Assembly: GCA_005406025.1 (NCBI GenBank)
Contig: BGZK01000135.1
Span: 248,001 to 312,000, forward strand
Direction of reading: 5' to 3'
DNA length: 64,000 bases
Source: Eumeta japonica
Taxonomy: Eukaryota; Arthropoda; Insecta; Lepidoptera; Psychidae
Shown piece by piece: positions 1-11,150 of the stretch. Positions within the stretch are counted from its first letter, which is position 1; every line of letters starts with the position of its first letter. Position numbers and translations under genes: made by a program. The notes below the pieces were generated by a model. That model did no database searches. It saw only the letters and a list, made by a program, of their open reading frames with translations, and had not been told where the DNA came from.

Positions 1-794
1 TTCAGTTCAGGAACTTCGTTCCAATAAAAATCAGTTCAGAGCTGATTGTAATTATAAATACATTACTCAGGCTGACATCATTTTAATTTCAAACGTTATT
101 AACACTTCTGAACAAAAAACGAATTTTAAACAATTTGAAATAATAAACGGCAGTTTTTAAATATCATCATACAATCATATTGTTAAGCTTCGAACAAATT
201 GTAATAAAAGAAGTCAATTTAAATTTCGTAATACTGTTATGGGGGAAAAATAGCAAACTATTTCACAGTCTTAATGCTATTTCGGTCTCAAATTTCATTA
301 AATCCACTAACCCATTTCATATTTTGAATAAAGTATCATTTCAAATTGCAAAACGTTACACGCGAAAAAGTCGAACCGTTAACCAATTCACGTACCCCAT
401 AAAAAAAGAATTACTGTTACACTTCCGTTTTCTTTTACGCAACAATCGTTACATATATCAATACGAAATAGAGTGCTCTTTGTTGCTGAGATTAATGCGA
501 TAGTGGCGCAGCACACGGGAAAAGGCAAAAATTACGAGTGTCTATCTTTAAAATACTACGCTTAAACACGACACTTCAAATTACTTTAAATAGCTAGATC
601 ACTTAAGCTGCTTTTATTCTTTTGTAGTAGAACCACGTTGCCATCAACCTGGTCGCAGCACGAAAATAGATCAGCCTTCCGCTATTGGTTCACGTCCAGT
701 GTGTGAGTTTTCCGGTGGACCATAACTTTCTCCATTAGAAATCCCACTCTTTTTTAAAAATTCCAATGGCCCACTCCTCAGTCAAATATTCTAT
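1..794. other. AT-rich DNA without recognised content
   Basis: No gene or recognised repeat is seen. An open frame at 180-503 (+, 107 codons, starting with TTG) has the A/T-driven composition of a chance frame and no domain I know. Positions 600-790 are slightly richer in GC and may be the worn upstream part of the repeat that follows. Confidence 0.6.
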
Positions 795-872
795 TGCCTA
801 AAAATCCGGCTACCCACTAATGACTCCTTTGGGGTTGTGAGTGTCCATGGCCAGCGGTGATCCTGGTAAGTC
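795..872 (+). repeat. Lepidopteran retrotransposon 3' segment, fragment
   Basis: The stretch reads roughly ctattgcctaaaaatccggc, then cactaatgactcctttggg, then gtgagtgtccatggcc. It follows a consensus I recall from many lepidopteran genomes: a ggccggcaacgcac word, then gtgactcctctgg, then gggtgtccatgggcggcgg. The same block recurs at 36818-36910 (+), 42795-42850 (-) and 54765-54890 (-). It is probably the 3' untranslated part of a non-LTR element or a SINE. Family name not verified. Confidence 0.6.
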
Positions 873-1107
873 GCACTCTCTGGTAGCTCGCACTCTCTGA
901 TAGCTCGCACTCTCGGATACGAGTAGCTCGCACTCTCTGATAATTCGCATTATCTGGTAGCTCGCTCTCTCTAGTTGCTCGCACTTTCTAGTAGCTCACA
1001 CTCCAGTAACTCGCACTCTCTAGTACCTCGCATTCTCTGGTAGCTCGCACTGTCTGGTATCTCATACTGTCTTGTAGCTCGTATTCTCTGGTAGCTCGCA
1101 CTCTCTG
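866..1107. repeat. 17-bp minisatellite, about 14 units
   Basis: Tandem array of a 17-bp unit close to GTAGCTCGCACTCTCTG. Most units differ from the consensus at one to four positions, one is 16 bp, and an extra GATACGA lies after the third unit. It starts directly at the end of the retrotransposon fragment, so it may have grown from that element's terminal sequence. The strong TCTC/AGCTCGCAC phasing is visible by eye across the whole block. Confidence 0.9.
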
Positions 1108-1880
1108 ATTGTCTATTATTTTTTTTAACTTTAACTTATAGGTATTACAATCAGTACCATTCCAGAATATTTTTTTTTACGAGATCACGTATACATACCT
1201 ACACCTAGTTATTATTATAGAAAAAATTACAATTAACAGGAATATAAATAAGCTGAACAAAAATATATTAAAAGAAAAAGAAAATACACAACAAATGTAG
1301 GCAACGAATGCAGCAAGGGAGCGTTATTCATGAGCAGACAAAGATCCGGGTCAGCTTCATCCCGCGGCTTTTCTCCGCGTCGCAGTGAGATCGCATATCT
1401 CACAGCCGCCGCGCCGGGTCGTGTCGTTGCATTTTTTGTAGGTGCACATCTTGACGCAGAGCGCACTCGGTTACTTGGAAGTTGTCTTCACGCGAAATAT
1501 TGATGTAGAGACAGAGACTTACTTATACTGACAAACAGAGATCAGAGATCTCCATTCGATCTTTACATATTTTATTGCTTCACTGAAATAATATTATTAT
1601 TATTGCGGTTAGGCAGGTTGGATAATTGAAAAAATAAAAATGTGTAGGTGGTACTTAAAATTTTTAGAACTGGCCACTGAGAAACTGTAAAATATAGAAA
1701 AAATATTTTAATTTTAAAAATGGAACTCTTTGCCAATCATTTATGTATATTGCATTCATTTGTCATTTAATTTTACAAAATGGCGGCAAAAGTTTTCTTA
1801 TAATGATATTCTATTACTTCCGTTGCCATTTAAGCCAACGAGAAGTTAGAGACTTCCAGACTTCCATTGGCTTTTCGTGA
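1108..1880. other. Non-coding stretch with a small GC-rich patch
   Basis: Mostly AT-rich. A GC-rich patch at about 1310-1480 opens a minus-strand frame (1233-1466, 77 codons) that I do not recognise and whose last third is low-complexity hydrophobic. No promoter or RNA gene is visible. Confidence 0.5.
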
Positions 1881-2412
1881 GGAATTTTCAACTTTGTTAC
1901 TGTTTATAACTGGTTTAATGAGGTCAAATGTGGTGACACTAATATGACTGACAATCTATACGAGGGACATCCTTTTACGGCGACGACCGAAGACAAAATC
2001 AGTACTGTACGACTCATGATAGAAACTGACAAAAGATTGACCTACCAGCAGATTCGGATATGTTTAGGCATCGGTATGAGTCAAGTGCACAAAATCCTTC
2101 ATGAATATTTAGCGGTCAAGAAGCTTTGTACTATGTGGATGCCTCATAATTTGACTGACGCTTTAAAATTCTGCTATGGTAATTGGTGCCGTAAAATGAG
2201 GCAAAGATTTGCTCGGCGACTCAAATGCTGTATACGATATAGTTACAGGTGATGAAAGCGGGATTTACTGTTACGATACCGAAACCAAAAACAGTCTTGC
2301 TCAATTGGTGTTTCCTTTCGAAGAGATGCCTACTAAAGTAAAACGAGGTCGAAGCGTCGGAAGAAAGATAGCAGTCTCTTTCTTCAGAATGACAGGTCAT
2401 ATGCTACAATTG
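1881..2412 (+). pseudogene. Mariner-type transposase, N-terminal and first catalytic part (broken)
   Basis: Mariner transposases bind the element's terminal repeats with an N-terminal helix-turn-helix pair and cut DNA with a DD34D triad in the nucleus. Frame 1 (from 1881) reads VYNWFNEVKCGDTNMTDN and then the second DNA-binding domain, with TATTEDKISTVRLMIETDKR, LTYQQIRICLGIGMSQVHKI and WMPHNLTDA. At about 2211 the frame shifts, and frame 2 continues with GDSNAVYDIVTGDESGIYCY, TKNSLAQLVFPFEE, PTKVKRGRSVGRKIAVSFF and MTGH. The first catalytic Asp is the GAT at 2251-2253, in TGDES. The residue usually Trp in TGDE-S/T-W is Gly here. Similarity stops after TGH at about 2402-2412. The 5' end is lost: a stop at 1878-1880 precedes the first conserved residues, and I find no convincing terminal inverted repeat. 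The family assignment is firm. I infer the irritans/cecropia-like subgroup only. Confidence 0.9.
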
Positions 2413-3428
2413 AACAAGCGATTTGAAAAAGGGCACATCTCGAATATTTTGACAAATAAGTTTTTTCAAATCAATGCGTTCGAAATGCTTCTCCCTATGT
2501 TTTATGTTCGAAAAGGGAACGTCTATGGTATTTCTTCTACTATTGACGTCGTGGCGTGTACAGGAATGATTTCGAAAAGGTCCCAACTCTAAGAGATGTG
2601 CTCTTTTTTTATTTATTGCAATACCGTTAACCTCCATAATACTTCTGTCTCCGTAGCTTTTTTTATATCATCCATTAGTTATGGCGTTGTGTGAAGATAG
2701 TAAACAGGTGTCGTTGCGTTTCCACAATTAATTCTGATTCTGACAAAGACATTAAAAAAAAGTAAATAGGAGTAATAAATACCAAAGAAATATACAGTAT
2801 TGGTTTATTATGAGTTTGTTTTTGACCCAAAATAATCTGGCGAAGTAATCGCGAAAAAATATATAGTTAGTGACATTTCTCAAGAAATTTTCGTTCCTTC
2901 TAGGGTAAAGGGTATTTGCAGTAACTTAATAAGCGAAGAATATCGAGATTATAATAGCACAATACCCATTTGTAATCTGAAAATTGCAGATATTGCAAAG
3001 GTGAAATAATACATAGCAGCAAAATTTACAGAGTTTTATGACTAAAGACTGCAATCGCCAAATTAAAACGAAAGAGAGCCTCCAGAAAATACCTAATTAT
3101 CTTTAATTTAATTAAGTATACTGTTTAATATTATATTGTTAAAATAAAAAAAATCGCTAAATTTATATGATTTATTTCTTTAAAATACGTGAACTCAATA
3201 TCATAAATTTCGAAAAGGGTACAATCTCATAAATTGAAAATATCTAAAGTATACTATATAATAATGTTAACATCCAAGTATTTCTGTAACATTCGGTTGC
3301 AAATAAATGTAATATTTTTTTGAAATATTATATTTTAAAAAATACTAGTGTTTTTAATTTTTTGAAAAGTTTAAATATTCATATAATATAAATTTCAAAA
3401 TTGCATATACAATTGTTTTAGAAAAAAA
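2413..3428. mobile_element. About 1 kb of foreign DNA inside the mariner pseudogene
   Basis: An intact mariner would need only about 50 nt between the TGH block (ending about 2412) and the VCL block (from 3429), so about 970 nt are extra. Two stretches have short protein-like runs. At 2424-2592 (+) the frame includes NAFEMLLPMFYV, which weakly resembles the NRFE.LLR...F segment of piggyBac-type transposases. Around 2868-3010 (+) a frame reads SQEIFVPSRVKGICSNL and continues with IPICNLKIADIAKVK before a stop. I do not recognise the second run. The rest is very AT-rich. I infer a nested, decayed insertion; which element it was is open. Confidence 0.5.
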
Positions 3429-3790
3429 ACAGTTTGTCTCCTTGTTTTGGAAATACTTCGAGAAAAACGATCTCGCGATGGGATTCTCCATCATGACAAA
3501 GCCACCACGTACCTACAGACAAACAACTAACTATTTGGAGAAGTTAGGTAGACAAATACTGTTTCACCCGTCTTACAGCCCCAACTTCGCACTATGCGAG
3601 TTTATTTATTTTCCAAAATAAGAGAAAAACTGAGAGGAAAGTGATTTTCAGATGGCGAGGAAGCAGTGGCTGGCTACATATGAAAAGGTCGTCAAAGCAC
3701 CCTAAGCGCGAGTGGCCAAAGTGTTTCTCTCAGTTGTTCCATCGAGTGCAAAGATGCGATCTCAATGGACACTATTTTGAAAAACAATAA
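3429..3790 (+). pseudogene. Mariner-type transposase, C-terminal part (broken)
   Basis: Resumes the gene that ends at 2412. It reads TVCLLVLEILREKRSRDGIL and then HHDKA, with the second catalytic Asp at 3495-3497. After a stop and frame change come HPSYSPNFALCEF and IYFPK, then REKLRGK, SDGEEAVAGY, and finally VQRCDLNGHYFEKQ with a stop at 3788-3790, the usual mariner C-terminus. The third catalytic Asp (the D of the PxD-F/Y motif) is replaced by Glu (GAG at 3598-3600). The spacing between the second and third positions is 103 nt, where DD34D needs 105, so two bases are lost. In-frame stops (TAG/TAA near 3528 and TGA after LRGK) confirm that it is dead. Confidence 0.88.
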
Positions 3791-4660
3791 TAATAAAAAT
3801 AACTTGCTAGTTTACTCAGCTTTCAATTTTATAAAATCTTTTAGATTGACCCATGTAATTAAGCTTCGAAAGATAATCTGGCACTATATGGATGTTAGTT
3901 TAAAGTATACATTGCAATACAGAGAGGTAAAGGGTTTTAATAAATGAAAAATTGTCACAGACTATCCAAGGATCCGGATCCGTGTAGGAACGTCGTGAGC
4001 AATGGTTGGCGTGTTAAAAAGATTTAGCGTACGGTGATTGGTTATTTTGTTTGTCAATGGAATAAATGCACTGTCAAGATCATTTTGTCCGTCCATAGGA
4101 ACTCTTCACTTCACCGATTCCATTAAAATTCATTACACCATTAGGATGTGCTCCGTTTGATCACTCAAATCTCGGAACTTGATATGTAATGTTATAGTCT
4201 AGGGATGTTATGTAGACATTAAATTTTAAATGATCGGTCGTAAACATTCACTCCATTCGAATGGACCACAGCCAACGGCGCGACCGCAATGCGCTACATC
4301 ATTAAAAATGCGATGATTTCAACACTCGTGATACGATTTCGGAATTAAACGATTGTGAAATCACCCGGTCTTTAGTGAATCATTCATAACCTAAGGTTTA
4401 TACAGAACTCTCTACGCTATATGTATATAACATTGTGTATATTTCTTTAACACACATGAATCTAAAAACATACTTACATCGACCGAAGCGAGAATATTGT
4501 TGCTGATCCATTGTTACTCGATCATTAGTAGAGTTTACTTAATTGTAACGAATTTCCCTTTAATTTTAATACTTATACTGCTATTTTGAATCTGTGTCAT
4601 AGGTTTTTATATCACTCTATCGCAAAAAGTACGCCTTCCCATGACCCATTTCTTTACTTT
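3791..4660. other. AT-rich DNA, nothing recognised
   Basis: I see no coding, RNA or repeat signature. A doubled GGATCC lies at about 3970-3981. No 3' terminal repeat of the mariner copy could be identified after its stop codon. Confidence 0.5.
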
Positions 4661-5010
4661 TTGATTGAGACGTTTGGAGTCACAACACCGGTTAAGATGG
4701 ACGGAGGATGTTGCTGATGACTGTCGCCATCAACGCCGTGACGAATGTCCGGGACTTACGTATTAACGAGAACTACGAGGTGACGAGAGAGTGAACTAAT
4801 TTAATCGGAGTTGAGAACTATTTTTTTTGAGGGCCAAACGAGCGTTTAAACTACCAGAGAGTAGATGGTGCCCACCACCAGGACAACTCGCGACTTCAGA
4901 GAATATGTCTTGATCAGTTCACGCATGGTCAGAGTTGGAATCCGCGACTTTATGGTTCGAAGGCAACCCGTCGACTCTTCGACTTCCTTTCGTAAGTCTA
5001 ACTTACCTAA
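4661..5010. other. Moderately GC-rich segment, unknown
   Basis: Base composition is more balanced than on either side, with words such as tagatggtgcccaccaccag and a donor-like cgtaagt at about 4990. It could be an old dispersed repeat or a non-coding exon. No open frame or known motif decides between them. Confidence 0.3.
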
Positions 5011-7624
5011 CCCGTTTAAAACTTAATATTTTAGTGAATAAAATCTATGTATCGTAAATATGTTTATGATGTACGTCCAATATTTTTAAAGAGCGTCTTT
5101 AATTATATTATACGTATTCAAATGCTACAAAATTCACGTCATGTATGTATGCGTGCGTGTGTGCCTGTGAGTGGAATGAAGTTCGTTTCAGCTCATACAA
5201 GGGGATATGAGATTTTTCTTATCTTCGATTTTACTGTACAACAAGAGATTTCCTAAAGTATGGTTAAACGATTGTCTGTTGCCGTAGGTGTCACAGCTCG
5301 TGCCAATTTTTAGCTCTAAATAATCTACGAGATAAACGACTGTGACGGCCATGACGTAATTACAAGGGTTTCTGATTTAACATTGAAATCTTAAAAAAAA
5401 TGTACGGCAGTAATTTAGATTTCATTTTTTTTTTTGTTAATTGAACATGTTGCGTGACAACAAGCTCACGTTCGCAGTAGCGTGCGGCCGCGATGGCTCT
5501 GTAACTTTAGAACTGATTAGAAGTGCGAGTCGCTAATATTTTTTTTATAATCACACTTAAATATAATTTGCAAATTGTGACAAACAAACTTAATTTGTTT
5601 TATTGCATTTTACCGGAAAAGCGCGTCGTCTATTATATTTTATTGTTGCTTTATAATACAAGTTAATATTGTATACTGTAGTATACTATATTATTAATTT
5701 AATGTCGTTAATAAACTTGAACTCGCCTCAAGAAACGGACGGTAAACGTTAAAGACGGAAAAAAAAAAACAAAGACAACATTAAAGATCTATCAAGGACA
5801 ACGCCGCTCGCGTCCGTAATACTTCCGGCTTTATTTAATTTGAATTCTGAAGGGAAACTGGGACAACGACGTCGTCCGGAAAGAGTCGGCCCGGAGATTT
5901 AAGGCATCGTCACCGAAACGGTCCGAGGCGGCGCTAAGGGTGTAATGGCTCAGAACTCGCTCTGCCGCGTTTATATAAGCAATAATTTTGTAAATAATAT
6001 CCGCTGTGGTTGCATATAATTATACATAACAGAACTATTAACATCATTAATTTAGAGATCTTTTTCTTTAAATCTATAGGATTTAGGGACCTAGGACCTA
6101 AAACTTAGGATCTCTTTTTTCAATCTGTAGTCTTGGTTCTGCTAAGGGGATTGATTGTGGACACGATCTGATGATGTACATGTTCTAGATGCTTCGTCCT
6201 ATCGATTGTGTATCCACATCGACCTGGAGGATTCATTTTTTGTAGCCTCGCATATATGAAAATGTAAAGCGTTACTCCGATACTGTGCCCCGGTATATAA
6301 TACGTGGCTCATAGAAGAGCTGATAAAGACACGTGTCAAACTGTGCAATTGTTGAATATTTAACAACAGAAAAAATATAAAAGTGATTGAGCTTTTATAG
6401 TCGCTGCACCATAAAAATAATCAGTTCAGTCAAATATCGGCAACTGGGCCAAAATTAAACTTTATTTCGAAGTAAAAACGTCGAAATGAAAAGTTAAATA
6501 AAAACTTGTGTATAAGAATAGTCGGAAATGTCTGCTATATAGTTAAGATCTAGAATATTACTAAGTAAAATGGTGAATTTTCCAAGTACCTATAGAACAC
6601 CTTATATTATCTTATATACTTTTTCGTTAATTTGGCAATATTTTTTCTTTGTTGTATTACGTTTCGTCCTATCCGTAAAGGGCTTGTATATAATTCCACT
6701 GGGAGGGCTCAAATCGGCTATTTTATCGACGCTTGGTCATTTAACGCACAGTGACTTTCTCTTTAAGTCCCTACTCTGAAAGTCTCACTCGAAGGGCGAA
6801 AAAAAATTTAGGCTTTTCTGAGTCCTCGCTTTTTGTTACTGGTTCTTAATAAATTTATACATTCCTGAACAATTTTTGGGGCATTAAGTATTTTCACCTT
6901 TGTTCTCAATTCATAATTCATGGTATTATTGATATTAAGTGTGCGACAGCGACATTATCGAAGTTAGAAAAATGGTCAAAAATGATGTAAGCATGACCAT
7001 CGTTGTCGTCAACGTGACTTTTGGACATTACTTCTGTGTAAAGAAAAAGGCAAAAACACGATTCATCTTTTCGTCGTCTCTTTCAAACCCTTACCGCTCT
7101 TTCGACCGCACTGCTTTTAATAAACCTCAATAGACACAAATATTCGCACGTGTGGTAAATACCCATTTATGTGTATGTATATTTGTATATTATATTCCTA
7201 ATCCCAAATGATCTTCCAAAATTAATTCCTTTACTCTCTTAAGTAACATTTGTTTATTTTACTTCGATAAGTCGTTACCACCAAGTGTACATCATACTAA
7301 ACTATGGGCATGCCTTGCGTTAAATAAAATACAACCAAGAAAATATCTGTCAGTTGCCCTTTCCTGACGGATAAATAATTGTTTTTCAATAATAGAATCA
7401 TTATTACGCACAGTTATAAATAAAAACATGCGTCTTTTTTGCCCAACCGCTCTTCTGTGTATAACGTTTCTATTCCTTGTCTACTATTTATGAATACTCA
7501 CCTTTCACGAGCGTCAAAAACAAGGAAGTTTAAGGAAAAAAAAAAAACTGTCGGCCTTCCTCTAAATGTTTTATTTCCTGTTTCACAATTAATTATGAGT
7601 CGGTCCAAACATAATTTACTTTTG
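5011..7624. other. AT-rich DNA without recognised genes
   Basis: Long A- and T-runs and short chance frames (5047-5256, 6570-6779, 6939-7133, 7439-7627; all + and unrecognised). Two small GC-rich patches lie at about 5470-5510 and 5800-5960. A near-palindromic run around gggacctaggaccta lies at 6087-6101. No transposon protein similarity was found. Confidence 0.5.
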
Positions 7625-7830
7625 TAACAATCGCAAGTTCCTGACGCCGGCCCTTCGCGAATTAAATTAAGTCCCGTTCTTCCCCCGGCGGCGCCGCGCC
7701 CCCGCCCCGCCGCCCCCGCGCCGGCTCCATGTCCCTACAAGGAGGACGGTAACAGGCCTCCGTTTCACCATTCCGATGACCTAATTCACTTTCGGCGTTA
7801 TCGAATTGATCAGGCTCCGGTGATTAAATT
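7625..7830. promoter_or_regulatory. GC-rich island
   Basis: A sharp jump to GC and CpG at 7650-7735 (C-rich runs of gcc and ccg) lies in DNA otherwise about two-thirds A/T, followed by agtcccg-, cattccgatg- and gtgattaaat-type words. It has no open frame. In insects such islands in coding-free DNA are often conserved regulatory elements; here that is inference from composition only. Confidence 0.3.
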
Positions 7831-8190
7831 TTTATTACTGGAATTCTTTCCCTTTTTTTTTTTAAATTGATATTTCTCCTGAATGTTTTTATCCGCCGCC
7901 CTATAATTAAATATCTATTAATGAATAGCATTTTTTTTGTTCGTATCGGCTTTCATCACTCTACTGCCGCGACGTTCTTCCTCGCAATCTTTTTTTTTCT
8001 CAAACTGAAGAAGGAACATAGATCTTGAGCCTAGAGCGAGGGGTGGGGGGAGAGAGAGTGAAATAGAAAGCGAGTGAGAGAGTTGGAGACTGTTACGACT
8101 ATGGTTGACAGCGCTGTGTGACATGCTGAAGCGTCCACTTAACATTTTCTCCAAAGCACGTTATCTAAAAGGAGTGATTTCATCATATCC
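7831..8190. other. Low-complexity stretch
   Basis: A poly-T run at about 7853-7863 is followed by a purine-rich gagagagagtg-type run at 8040-8085. The minus-strand open frame across it (7918-8154) is produced by that low-complexity sequence and is not a gene. Confidence 0.5.
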
Positions 8191-8204
8191 AAGTTAAAAA
8201 TTCA

Positions 8205-8292
8205 TTAATTTTATCTCCCATGATTTAGGTTCGAATCTGGTACCTTCTGATTTGAGGACAACGCTCTTGAGCTCTCGACCATCATTGCTCTT
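8205..8292 (-). repeat. tRNA-like SINE head, possible
   Basis: On the minus strand, tggtcgagagctcaagagcg could be an RNA polymerase III A box. About 50 nt further is gattcgaacct, a good B box (consensus GGTTCGANNCC). This spacing is normal for a tRNA. No acceptor stem pairs well, so a decayed SINE head is likelier than a working tRNA. Because TTCGAA is self-complementary, the B-box match alone is weak evidence of strand. Confidence 0.4.
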
Positions 8293-8454
8293 CTTAAGAT
8301 ATAAGAATTGTCTTCGAACAGCTAAAGAATAAAGACACCAGTTGAGGACAGAATTATGGCAGAACTCCTGGGAGCTGGTAGAAAACCGGTACTCACGGTT
8401 CTCCAAAAGTTACCCAATCCGTCATATTCAAAGATACAACGCCTGAAATGTGAA

Positions 8455-10045
8455 TCAGGGGTGTGATGTTATTGTTCTTCAAAAAGAAGACATGATGTAA
8501 ATTATAGACCCATCTCACTTTTGAACCACATATACAAATTTAACAGTTTATTAGTATTACTATTATTGACCGCCTTTCTCACAGGTTCAAAGATATCCAG
8601 CCACCCGAGGAAGCATGTTCCGAAAAGGCTTCTGTATCGTAGATTGCTTCAACACGTTTCGGGAAATTGTAAAAAACATCAAAGGTATGATTGGTCGTTA
8701 TACTTGGCGTATGTGGACTACGAAAAAACAAAATTCGTTGTCTGTAAAGTCGATTTACGGACGATAATTTTACGTGATAATGTCATAAGAAAACATAGAT
8801 GAAAAGTTGCATTCTCTTATGAATTGAATTAAATTATTATCACTGAATTATCATTATTTTGTATAATACACCGAAGGAGTTAATTGAAAATGACAATGTT
8901 TTCGATAAACTAAATTTATTTGCACTTGTGAATTCAAATATTTTTCTACTTAAATTATACAGTAAAGAGATACATGCGTCACAAGCCGAACGCTTAGGCC
9001 GATCGTGCCTCTCTATTGTTTCGCACTCTCGCTCGCACGCTCGGCTCAGGCGGAACGCGACAATGAGTCATGCTTTTTCCTGCGTGCAGCTGGTGTTCAT
9101 CGATTTATAAGACGTTATCGCGTCAAAAGCTTTTGATGTAATTGAATTCTGAGCTCTATTGCATTCTTTTCAGCGATGCCATATTGATTATTATCGCTAT
9201 ATAGAAGTGCTAAGATATTTGTACAAAATGGCACTAGATCGATCCTAATATAGAATTAAAGTATAAAACCGATCCAATTGCACAAGGATGTGAGGCAGGG
9301 GATGTGATATCTTTGAAATTCTTCACTACAGTATCAGCAGATGCTTTCAAGCTTTTGAATTGAAAAGGATACGGCGTCAACATCAACGAAGAATACATCG
9401 CTCGCTCGATTTGTTGACGACACAGTCATAATGGGGAAAGATGAATGACCACAGAATCACGCTTAGAGTCCTCAGTAGAGTTTCACAAGAAACGGGTTTA
9501 AAAATAAATGTGGTGAAGACAAAAATTATGTTGAATGTTCGTGTTCTACCAATTTTAATGATCGATGAAAACTATCCAATTGAAGTTGTTGACAAATTCG
9601 TCTACTTGAAACAGACTGTCCGAATAGACACCTAATAGACTACTTTGATAAAAAGATTACACGAACGGTTTATAGCTAGACTGCACAGCATTCGAAAAAT
9701 TAGGAGACATTTCAAATTCATTATACTTCAGTGTCTGTGGACAAGATTCTTTGAACTCAGAATATTTCAACGTGCGATGGAAAAAGGCGTACTCGAGTTT
9801 TCTATACTAGATAAAATTTCGAACGAAGGAAATTTGCAGAAGAAGGAGAGAAACCGTCATAATTCACGGAATTAGCAAGTCGAAGTGGTAATAGGCAGGC
9901 CACATCGCACGTACAACTGATAACCGCTCGCGAAGAAAGGTTCTCGAGGGGCGAACACGAACTGGATGTGGCGGGCTGGAATGGCCTTCCGCTAGTTGGA
10001 CTGAAGACCAGTTAAATGTCGCGGAGCACCGTTCGTTACTATCTT
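8455..10045 (+). pseudogene. RTE-like non-LTR reverse transcriptase, multiply broken
   Basis: These proteins copy element RNA into DNA at the nicked chromosomal target. Visible blocks in order: VNYRPISLLNHIYK (8497-8538), the conserved N-YRPISL motif before the palm; SLYLAYVDYEKT (about 8695-8730), palm motif A with Asp at 8716-8718; IAQG.EAGDVISLKFFTT (from about 9278), corresponding to GVRQGDVISPKLFT; RFVDDTVIM (9407-9433), the catalytic F-x-DD box; RVLSRVSQETGLKINVVKTK (from about 9468) and VVDKFVYLKQTV, the region after the palm; QRAMEKGVLEFSILD; and AGHIARTTDNRSRRKVLEGR (from 9895) with SWTEDQLNVAEHR, the usual RTE C-terminal segment. Frames change at least five times and stops interrupt most blocks. 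The endonuclease is missing. The gap between motif A and the GVRQGD-like block holds extra DNA (see 8800-9130). Family certain, clade probable. Confidence 0.85.
8800..9130. mobile_element. Probable nested insertion in the RT remnant
   Basis: This span has no reverse transcriptase similarity and lies between two conserved RT blocks. Its right half is unlike its neighbours: a CpG-containing run (caagccgaacgct, ctcgctcgcacgctcgg, caggcggaacgcgaca) ends in tttataagacgttatcgc and gtcaaaa at 9104-9128. A close match, ttaagacgttgtcacgtcaa, ends another block at 49641-49660. The shared ending suggests a dispersed element of which both are copies. Boundaries are approximate. Confidence 0.45.
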
Positions 10046-11150
10046 AATAACATCGCATATTTTGTCTACACATTTATTGACGTATTAAAATGTAAAAAAG
10101 ATAGAGAGAAACGTCAGAAAATGTACGTAGTTCTGAAAGTATAGCAAAAATATTATTACGTATTAATAAATATCCAAGTGATCTGTCAACAAAGAAATTT
10201 TCAATGTTTGGAAGGACCTTAAATACCGTTTATGATTCCGATTCAACATGTGGCTGCGGTAGTATAATGTTTTTGTAACAAACACTCACGATTAAACTGA
10301 TCACTTTCTATTACCTTCAGCAGAAACAAGAATGTACGAAAAACGGAATTTTAACACATAAATGAAAAAAAAATAATTGAGACAGTCGCGTAATTCTCTG
10401 TTCAGATTTCGGTAGTGAATTGATTTTAATGTTGTTATGACGTCATAAATCGGTATATTCAATTAGGCGAACGAAGCCGCGGGCAAAATCAACAATTTCA
10501 CGTCCAAATTACTACGCGTGACGGTAAAATGTATATGAAAAATTACTGTATTGAAATGGGATACAATACAAATGGGAACAAAAGTTAAAGCATTAGTCAA
10601 TCATTTAGGCAGTTCGGGCGGTGACGGCGCTGCGGGGGACAGCCCGGCGGTAAATTACTTTGTAACGCGTAAACTATGTTAGACGCTGAAAGTAAATTAC
10701 TCTAAATTTTAGTACAACAAAAATGAATGATTGAACTACAGGATTTCAATTTGGTCGACTTAGGCTTTTTATGGATTTCATGAAGGCGCTTTTTTTATGT
10801 CAAAATAGCCTAGAAGTTTTACAGCTTGTGAACTTTACATTTTTAAGTAAAATGATCTGAATACTTAACTTTTTGAGTGCATCGAATTTATACTAAAATC
10901 CGACCAAAGTCCTATGTTCCAATATCGATTTGAATCGAATAATGAAACAATATTATTAATAATTTAAACGGCAATCTTTGCATATGCGTTATTCAAGTAC
11001 GCTGAAAACACTTCAATGCGTTTGCACGAAATTTGACGGTAAAGTCTATAATAATGAAGGGTAATATTGAAAGAAATTTCATTTACATTTTATATCGCAG
11101 TGACATTTGATTATAATAGCGTTGTCCCTTTTCGACTGTCGGATTTGCGT
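10046..11150. other. AT-rich DNA with two small signatures
   Basis: At 10467-10489, gcgaacgaagccgcgggcaa matches a sequence I recall as the end of very common lepidopteran repeats; related endings occur at 41556-41574, 50133-50154 and 56764-56784. A short GC-rich patch lies at 10608-10655. Otherwise nothing is recognised. Confidence 0.45.

Noticed and set aside
1233..1466. 77-codon minus-strand frame
   Set aside because: The first half is from a GC-rich patch and the last third is a low-complexity hydrophobic run from AT-rich DNA. No family is recognised.
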